Assembly (NCBI RefSeq): GCF_020379485.1
Contig: NC_063448.1
Location: forward strand, 14,717,726 to 14,781,725
Origin: Brassica napus
Taxonomy: Eukaryota; Streptophyta; Magnoliopsida; Brassicales; Brassicaceae
DNA: 64,000 bases
Reading direction: 5' to 3'
The notes under the pieces were generated by a model. The model made no database searches. It saw only the letters and a list, made by a program, of their open reading frames with translations, and was not told where the DNA came from. Shown in pieces: positions 57,291 through 64,000 of this stretch (position 1 is its first letter; each line of letters starts with the position of its first letter). Made by a program: the position numbers and the translations under genes.

Positions 57291-57755
57291 AGTCCCTCCA
57301 CAAGGCCCATTTAATAACAGGATCTAGCCCATCAAGCTGGGCTAACTTACTCGGCTCGGCGAGTAGGGTTGCCAGCTCGGCCCTAGAGTGCTTTTAGCCG
57401 GTGGCCAAGCCGACAAAAAACATCCGGCTTGGAGGAACTCCATCTAGGCCCGTATACTCGGTCTTTCCAGACTAAAGCCCAAAAGGGGATCAGAATTAGG
57501 GCACACAAGGACATGAAGCCTACAAAGGAAGAGAAGACAACAACAAGAAAGGGGATGGACACTTTACTCACACACACACTGAGCAACTAGATCTAGGAGT
57601 TTAGTCATCTCTTTACTCCTAATCGCTTTTTACCTTTTCCGGTTTGCTCTTCGAGCTCCGGCTTGTTTCCTCGATCTCCTGTCATTCTTGTAACCCTTTG
57701 ATCAGATCTAATAAAACGTCTTTAGTCATCTCATTTTCGAGTTCTTTCAACCTAG

Positions 57756-58153
57756 TCGACTAGAGATGTGACAGCGAACGGTAGTCTGCTGGATGAGTTC
57801 AACCTGATTCATCGCGATGCTCTGCGAGATATGGAAAACATGAGTCTATCTCAACGTCTTTTAGTCGCCGATGCCCATAGGCAAATTCGTGAAGAAGGCG
57901 CAGATCGCGTCGAAGTCGGGAGCAGCGATGTGAGCGGTAGTAGGAACAGTGGCCAGAGGGACAAGAAAAAGACACTCTCCGTCAGTTTCGAGTAAAAATA
58001 ACATCCGGCCAAAAACGCTTAACAACGACCAGGAAGGACGACCAACGGCGGGCCGCCTCTCGCGCTAGAATCTGTTATCCGAACAAACCTGACCCACAAA
58101 TTCATTGAGACCGCTACGCCGCTCACAAGTGAACTTGGGGGGGGGGGACTTAT
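57756..58153 (+). pseudogene. gag-like leftover between the LTRs of the second element
   Basis: A frame opening at 57768 reads MTANGSLLDEFNLIHRDALR and LLVADAHRQIREEGADRVEV and ends at 57995. It is polar and gag-like but too short to be a capsid. The G-rich polypurine tract closes the interval. Confidence 0.4.
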
Positions 58154-58635
58154 TGTAGGAGATGGATTACATCCCTCCACAAGGCCCATCTAATAACATG
58201 ATCTAGCCCATCAAGCTGGGCTAACTTACTCGGCTCGGCGAGTAGGGTTGCCAGCTCGGCCCTAGAGTGCTTTTAGCCGGTGGCCAAGCCGACAAAAAGC
58301 ACCCGACTCGGAGGAACTCCATCTAGGCCCGTATACTCGGCCTTCCCAGACTAAGGCCCAAAAGGGGATCAGAATTAGGGCACACGAGGAAGAGAAGGAT
58401 ACAACAAGAAAGGGGATCAACACTTTACACACACACACTGAGCGGCTCGATCTAGGGTTTTAGTCATCTCTTTACTCCTAATCGCTTTGTACCTTTTCCG
58501 GTTTGCTCTTCGAGCTCCGGCTTGTTTCCTCGATCTCCTGTCACTCTTGTAACCCTTTGATAATATCTAATAAAACGTCTTTAGTCATTCCATTTTTGAG
58601 TTCTTTCAACCTAGTCGACTGAATCCCGTACAAAC
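58154..58635 (+). repeat. Right LTR of the second element
   Basis: Nearly identical to 57291-57755 and to 42838-43284. Its exact 3' end (ACAAACA proposed) is uncertain because the left copy is damaged there. Confidence 0.7.
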
Positions 58636-58689
58636 AAAGAACAATAGATAATGTTACAACTTCACTGTCACAGTTTTTATTTGGTATTT

Positions 58690-59800
58690 GAGATTCACAT
58701 GTCTTTCAAATCTTTGCGCAGACAGTTTCACATTTATGTCTTTGAAACATAGAGTAGATGAACAAGAGAATTATGATATATAAACAGATGAGATAATGCT
58801 GGATAAACAAACACCAAGCAGAAAGATCTGGATATGTTACACAAACTGCAGTTGCTTTACGGTTTTGTGTTATGCCACCAGATACAGCTACTGATCCTTT
58901 CGGATATCAAAGATCAAAATGTGCTAGTAAGTTGTTTCTACTCTCACTTTACATAAAGTTCTTAATCAAGAATTCCCATGAAATCTAAATAAATCACTAC
59001 GGTTCTTCAGGTTTTCTCCCTGCAAATATAGGTGGAGATGGTAGATTTTCATGAAACATAGGTAAGTGAAAGAAGTTTTTGACGATGATGGAATTATGTT
59101 TGCTTCTTGTAAGGTAGCTTAATTTGGTTTCTTCTAGCAAATTGGAGCTGGGAATTTCAAATGGTTGATTGTACGCTGTTAAACACAGCACTAGGAAGTT
59201 ACATCTAGATTCAGAGAGGGACAAATTCCGCATTAGTTATAATTCATTTCGTTTGGATCAATTGTTTCAAGTAATCAGAATCGTGTTCTTTCTTTTCCAG
59301 ACGTAAAGCTATGTCAGTATTCAGTCTTTCAAAACTTTCTGGCTACTCCCTCTAAGGACAGTGTAGTCTTAAGCTTTTCGGTTTCTATCTGTAGGATTTC
59401 ATGAAAACGTAGAAGGATACTACTGGTCGTGGTTTGAAAACGAGCAGTTGTACATTCAACTCGAAATTTTCGATCACAACTTATCTAAGAAATCTTCTGT
59501 TAAAAATCTCAGAAAGAGCGATCTAAGTAGTTATGCATTAGATAGCTAAGGCGTTAACGTTTATACATGAGAAGGGAATAGCTCATTTAGACGTAAAACC
59601 TGATAATATCTACTTCAAGAACGGTGTAATGCAAGCTCGGTGGTTTCGGTTGCGTAACGCGGTTAGACAAAAAGATTACTTGAAGAAGAAGGATACGCAC
59701 GTTACATGCCACAAGAGATACTAAACGGAATTTATGACCATCTCGATTGGAAGTCAGGAAGTGAAACCTCAACTGTGCATTTCTACTGCAGCGATTTCGA
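58690..59800 (+). pseudogene. WEE1 kinase pseudogene (copy 2, longer)
   Basis: Broken frames in order match plant WEE1, the cell-cycle/DNA-damage kinase acting on CDKs: HRVDEQENYDI (58749), ERSGYVTQTAVALR, then TATDPFGYQRSKCAS (58880) followed by a donor. Next come FLPANIGGDG (about 59015), HENVEGYYWSWFENEQLYIQ (about 59400-59465), and HEKGIAHLDVKPDNIY (about 59565-59615) with the HLDVKPDN catalytic loop. ARYMPQEILNGIYDHLD (about 59690-59755) is last. Stops, frameshifts, a lost glycine-rich loop and retained introns show a DNA-level copy that is dead. Confidence 0.85.
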
Positions 59801-59870
59801 AAGCTATGATGATCTAGGTGTCCCTTCGATCTGGAACTTCTGTGGAAGCTTAGATGAGTGAGAGGGGGTA

Positions 59871-60165
59871 ATGTTATACAGGGTCATAGGGCAAAAATTT
59901 TTTTTTAACCCTTTATATTCAGAAAATGTTTAACATATTTTTAAAATTTAATCAGTAATATTTTGTATATTTTGCGATGAAAATAAAACTATATGCATAT
60001 CAAATATTGTTGGACCTTTTTCAATTTTATTTATTATATTTATAACTTTTTATATAAAAATATATATTTTTTTAAAAAATTAGGCCCCTTAACTATTAAT
60101 ATACGGGGGACACCCCGGAACAGTCGCACCGCTTTTCCCCCTCCCCAGCCGGCCCTGATGTTGTA
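59871..60165. mobile_element. hAT MITE (279 bp) with near-perfect 8-bp target duplication
   Basis: The element is 59879-60157. It is flanked by ATGTTATA (59871-59878) and ATGTTGTA (60158-60165), one mismatch. The left end is CAGGGTCATAGGGCA and the right end read inward is CAGGGCCGGCTGGGG, so the inverted end is about 7-8 bp. Confidence 0.75.
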
Positions 60166-60852
60166 GATCAGTTTCGGAAGTACACGTGTGGAGTTAGGTT
60201 TAGTGTAGTGCTTTTGGAATAGTGCAAGTGTAACATGATAGCTGCATGGGTAGAAAAGGAATATGATCAGAGTGCAGTCTAATGAGTCGGTGTACTTCTG
60301 AATATGAACAGAGTTGTTCTGTTTTTTGTTCTATTAATGAAGCATGTTCATTGCTTTCTCAGTCCTTCAGCTCAAGAGTTAGTGAAGACTAGTGAAAGTC
60401 ACAGACCTAGAAGAATGTTATATGTTTTGTCAATGTAACCATGCAAATAAGCTTATCTACCATGGATAACAAACAGTACATAAAGATCACGGTTGGTATG
60501 AACTACCAGCAGCGCAAACTTGCTGTCAAGAAAAGAAAACGATAAAACCTAATAACATAAAGACGCATCACATGTGCATTAAAAGGTTTCGATGCCAAGA
60601 CTAATAAGAATCTGAGGGAGGGACGCGTTATACCCGTGAAACTAATCTTAGAGACTAGTCCTATTCGTTTCAGTCAATGTCTAAACAATATCTACAGATT
60701 TTCTGACAGGCCGAAAAGGATCTTTTATCAATAGAGTCAAGATTCAAGCATGAGAGCGTAAACTGCGAGAATTCAACAAACTCATTCCTTATTACTCTTC
60801 AAACAATGCAAGAGATACATTAGTCTGTGTGGAAGAGCCAAAAAAAAAGCCC
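60166..60852. other. Interval between two pseudogenes
   Basis: No gene recognised. A short frame VDQFRKYTCGVRFSVVLLE near 60165-60225 looks coding but is too short to assign. Confidence 0.35.
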
Positions 60853-61950
60853 TCATTTATGTATAAGGGCATCACGACCAGGTCCAATACCAATACCAAT
60901 GTAATGAATGGGCACACCCACGAGTTCTTCAATTCTCTCAACATATTGCTGTGCAGCCTTTGGAAGATCAGACTTCCATCCAGGTAACACTTCATACATT
61001 TTCACATTTAAACAGAGTTTCAAGACTTTAACAGATACTACAAGAGATCAACAATTAGGTGCAGTTCTAAGATCACCAGGGAAGGATTCAACACGAGTGC
61101 CATCACTCTTCTTATAAGCCACACCAAGCTGGATTTCTTCTAGGTCAGAAAGTACATCAAGCTTTCCATTGATTTCCGACGAGGACGACCAGTTTTTGTG
61201 CCAAACTCCTGTCAACCTAAGAAGTTCACCACCATTTTATCCTGAACCAACTCTCGCTTTTACCTAACAAAACAAGATCATCATTCATCACAATGCATTC
61301 ATTGATTACAATATACTAGTGTAGCAAAGACCGATCCCTCTCTTGGTTGTGCCGATGGATGACTTTGCAAGCGGAGACCATCAATCTCTTAATGGAAATC
61401 AAACAAGAGATGAGCACGGTCTAAGAGCAAGATCATTCCTTTACAGGAGACAAGAGGCTCAATCTCTTTGAATAGACCTGGTAAATGAACCACAACTCCA
61501 TTGCCAATCACACAAGTGGTGTCCTCCTCAAGGCACAAGGTGTAAAGCAAACTTCTTGTTGTATATAGTGTTTCCAGCATTAGCTCCACCACAAACCAAA
61601 GAAAGGCTTAAACTTTGCAACTACAAAACAAAGAAAGACTTAAACTTTGCAACTTGCTTGATATAAAGTTAACAACTTTCAATACTAGTGTTTGTGATTC
61701 CCTAAGATTAACGGTCACAAGAATCTGAGGATAAAGGTGTGAGCTTTTTACCTGACAGCGAGCAACGATGTCGAAGTGTTGAGCTAAGATGACAACGAGT
61801 TTGCCTTTGCCTTCATCTCACCACTGGCAACCTAGTACGCCCGATAGTGATTCAATCCGTGCGAGAGGCTCGGTGGTGGTTGAATCAGCGGTTACGCTTA
61901 GTGATGCTGAGACAGTTAGACGTTAAGGAGAGCAGGCAACGAAGCTATGA
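60853..61950 (-). pseudogene. Adenylosuccinate synthetase gene, broken copy
   Basis: Reading the minus strand from 61950: TVSASLSVTADSTTTEP (after an in-frame stop), then GDEGKGKLVVILAQHFDIVARCQ-type sequence (about 61745-61810) to a GT donor. After an intron come [20 protein letters not shown] (about 61540-61595) and, in a shifted frame, [21 protein letters not shown] large middle section is missing. It resumes with [20 protein letters not shown] (about 61110-61170) and ends [20 protein letters not shown] to a TGA at 60853. The intact enzyme makes adenylosuccinate from IMP in purine synthesis, in plastids. The retained intron shows it is not a processed copy. Confidence 0.87.
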
Positions 61951-61995
61951 GGGTGGTGGGGATGTGGATAGCGGCGGTGGCATGGATTGGAGTCT

Positions 61996-62021
61996 AGAGA
62001 GAGAGAGAGAGAGAGAGAGAG
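61996..62021. repeat. GA microsatellite
   Basis: About 13 GA units; gives open frames on both strands without meaning. Confidence 0.9.
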
Positions 62022-62109
62022 GTAGGTTTCGCCGGCACTCAGAGACCTTTTTCAAACCGTGTTCAGAGGTGGATGTTAAAGTGACCGTTTTACCCTTCCA
62101 CATGGAATA

Positions 62110-63907
62110 TGTTTTCTGAAACCAACAAAGTTGTACCGAACCGGGTGGAACAAACCGATTTAGCAAAGAAACCTTCAAAACGTTCCATATGAAATTGATT
62201 CCTAAACCGAAACCCAATTGTAGAATTCAAAATTTCTAGTTTGAGTCATCAACCGAGTAGAGTGAATTCCGGTTAAACCGAGACTAAAAGCAAAATGCCA
62301 ACTAAAATTAATTAAACATGATACGATTGATAGTGTGTAACCTAATTCAGTAAACATGATATGATTGATCGTGTGTACCTAATACAAAACACAAGATTGT
62401 TCCTTTTTAAAAATAATCGATGGCAGATAATCGTGAATGATTCTGCCAACTTTGTCTCTATATATGCTTCGGCAGCCAGTGGCGGAGGCACCGTTTAGTG
62501 AGGGGTTCCTATGAATTTTTGTTACTAAACTTTTTTTTGCATGTATTTCTGATTAAAAAACTAATGAAAGATAATACCAATGATTTAATTTTGTTGATCT
62601 CCACAAGTTTAGTGGCTGGTTCCGCTACTCATGTATTTACTTCATAAGTTTCAAGTCTTTTTGAGATTTTGATCAGCTTGTTTTGTGGAGACATTCTTGA
62701 GGCAAACCGTAATCTTTTGTCCGGTTCGCGACTTGCACTCGTCTCCGTAGATAATGGGGGGTAGCTTGGAATGCAATGTTTTGTAGGCTGGTTAGTTACA
62801 ATTTACATGTAGTCTTCAATTTATAAACGTATGTGTACTCGGGATAAGAATAATACCTCTTCGAACAAAATCAAAGAGAGATTTCTTCAAATTTATTCAG
62901 ATCTTAACATCAAGTTAAGTCATCAATTTAAATCAAATAACATATTTTATTCAGAGGGAGCAAGATAAATTCTCGCGACAGGTTGGTTCTGCAGAACCGT
63001 AGGTTGTGTAGAAATTCTGAGGAGAAACAACAAATTAACCAAATTTTGTGTGGATCTGATACGATGTAGATATTCTGGAGGGGAAGAAATAGATAGTAAG
63101 CCCAGAATAGTGCTGAATTTTGGTGCCACAACGCACACTTTGGTGGCAGATATTGTAGAATGAGCGAAACTTTGGTACCACAACGCACTACTTAACCACA
63201 AACCAAATAGTATTGATTTAGTGTATTTAACTACATATATCGGAAAATCGTTAGGCGCTAGTAACTGAGGGTTGGGGTAAGTAGGGATTAATTTCTGACT
63301 TTTAAACTATATTTTTGGTAGTATACTTTAGTTATCAGTCAGTTTACCGTTTCCAGCTCTGAAGACGTGTTTTACCTTCTATTTTTTTATTTTCTTTTAA
63401 TGAAAGATAAATGACTAAATGTGCCTCCGTCTTCTTCGTAGATTCATGCGACCTCCGAAACCCTAACCGCCGGCTCCATGTTTTTTTTGACAATTTAAAA
63501 CATTCTTTCAAAAATTTATTATTGTTTTAAGTCTAATATGATAATCTTACAAATAACATTTTATTTTCGTTAGCTACAAAATTCTGATGATGTTTGTAGT
63601 AAAGAAAGTTACCGTTGTTGGATATTATTATATAGCTACGGACGTTGTAGAAAATAGCGAAACTACATAACCACAAACCAAATTGATTTGGTAATGAATT
63701 TCTGGTAGCTTCAGAGTTATGTACATAAGCTTCTCAATCAAAGCTTAGACATTTGTTGTTATTTTCTTGTTTGCTCTTGTATGAATTTTATTGTTTAAAA
63801 AAAAAAAAATTGTTGTTCGTATCTTTGATTAAGATTCTGCAGCTAAAAAGTCAGCCATGTGTGAGATAGCTTAGTCACAGAAAGTCTTGGTTTTGGTGTG
63901 ATGAACT
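62110..63907. other. Intergenic DNA with decayed repeats
   Basis: Around 62475-62630 inverted ends CAGTGGCGGAGGCACC and AGTAGCGGAACCAGCC (from the right) suggest a small DNA element. The phrase CTTTGGTRCCACAACGCAC recurs around 63115-63190, and open frames there have no family match. No gene supported. Confidence 0.4.
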
Positions 63908-64000
63908 TTATTTGCCTCCAAAGACTTTGTGCGCTGCTGGAAGATATGTTCGAGTGTCAAGATTCTGCAGTGCCTTCAATATCTCCTCCTCATTGCAAAT
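63908..64000 (-). CDS. C-terminal end of an unrecognised protein, running off the right edge
   Basis: From the window edge the minus strand reads ICNEEEILKALQNLDTRTYL, then PAAHKVFGGK and TAA at 63910-63908. Composition and codon choice look like a real C-terminus. Too short to name; it may also be a pseudogene end, as its neighbours are. Confidence 0.45.
   Translation of the reverse strand: MCNEEEILKALQNLDTRTYLPAAHKVFGGK

Larger units (their letters stand above)
53702..58640 (+). mobile_element. Second non-autonomous LTR element, its left LTR split by a 3.5-kb insertion
   Basis: The right LTR begins TGTAGGAGATGGATTAC (58154). The same 16-17 bases occur at 53702, and the LTR continues with CCCTCCACAAGGCCC at 57292. 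So the left LTR seems to be 53702-53718 plus 57291-57755. A short internal region (57756-58153) and a G-run polypurine tract (about 58136-58148) precede the right LTR (58154 to about 58635). The end of the left LTR and the primer-binding site are lost. Candidate 5-bp target duplications are AAGAG (53697) and AAGAA (just after ACAAACA), one mismatch. Confidence 0.6.

Noticed and set aside
61847..62119. Plus-strand 90-residue frame
   Set aside because: Its length comes from the GA microsatellite, and its start overlaps the adenylosuccinate synthetase pseudogene on the other strand.
62928..63201. Two overlapping 85-residue minus-strand frames
   Set aside because: Hydrophobic but without family similarity; the sequence contains a local repeat and both frames are equally open.
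1..64000. tRNA, rRNA or riboswitch genes, including a thiamine-pyrophosphate riboswitch near TH1
   Set aside because: No cloverleaf, rRNA or TPP-aptamer-like sequence was noticed; in plants the TPP riboswitch belongs to THIC, not TH1.

Overview
This is plant nuclear DNA, almost certainly from a Brassica or a close relative. From 1 to about 26 kb, five gene units (COP9 signalosome subunit 5, a T-complex protein 11 homologue, the thiamine enzyme TH1, a PKHD-type 2-oxoglutarate oxygenase and a PPR gene) follow, as I remember it, the order of Arabidopsis thaliana chromosome 1 genes At1g22920 to At1g22960. Intergenic DNA is far longer than in Arabidopsis and full of nested transposons, as in the diploid Brassica genomes. 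I cannot tell the species or subgenome by reading alone.

Layout. (1) 50-1877, minus: CSN5, running off the left edge. (2) 2225-10297: transposon insertions that separate CSN5 from its neighbour. These are a 2-kb non-autonomous LTR element with a perfect 5-bp target duplication, then an old inverted-repeat element split by a 5-kb Mutator-like element with a perfect 9-bp target duplication and a 2.5-kb palindrome inside. (3) 12532-16604, plus: intact T-complex 11 gene. (4) 17356-19002: an 8-bp-TSD hAT element and a small Mutator-like element whose target duplication ends on the A of the TH1 start codon. (5) 19002-21306, plus: intact TH1. (6) 21773-23726, minus: intact oxygenase gene. (7) 24967-26002: broken PPR gene.

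From 26 kb on, collinearity is lost and the window is mostly decayed mobile DNA: L1-type LINE pieces, a copia remnant, hAT elements, a Helitron-like end, a gypsy gag with a LINE piece in it, MITEs, and a second non-autonomous LTR family. Among these lie three NYN-domain (PIN-like nuclease) loci at 31.9, 41.7-42.5 and 53.1 kb: one coding, one with several frameshifts, one with a 4-bp frameshifting duplication. There are also fragments of housekeeping genes that keep intron sequence: proteasome subunit beta type-3, a plastid protein, a small membrane protein, the WEE1 kinase (two pieces) and adenylosuccinate synthetase. The last 93 bp hold the end of another minus-strand coding region.

How they work together. 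The five collinear genes are independent housekeeping or regulatory genes, not a pathway. CSN5 is the deneddylase of the COP9 signalosome, TH1 makes thiamine monophosphate, and the oxygenase is a predicted hydroxylase. I found no undescribed defence or biosynthetic system. The most notable signals are structural: a transposon landing exactly at a start codon, a giant palindrome likely to make double-stranded RNA, an LTR/WEE1 chimera copied elsewhere between long direct repeats, and four minute poly(A)-like insertions with 11-17-bp target duplications. Splice sites and boundaries were read by eye.
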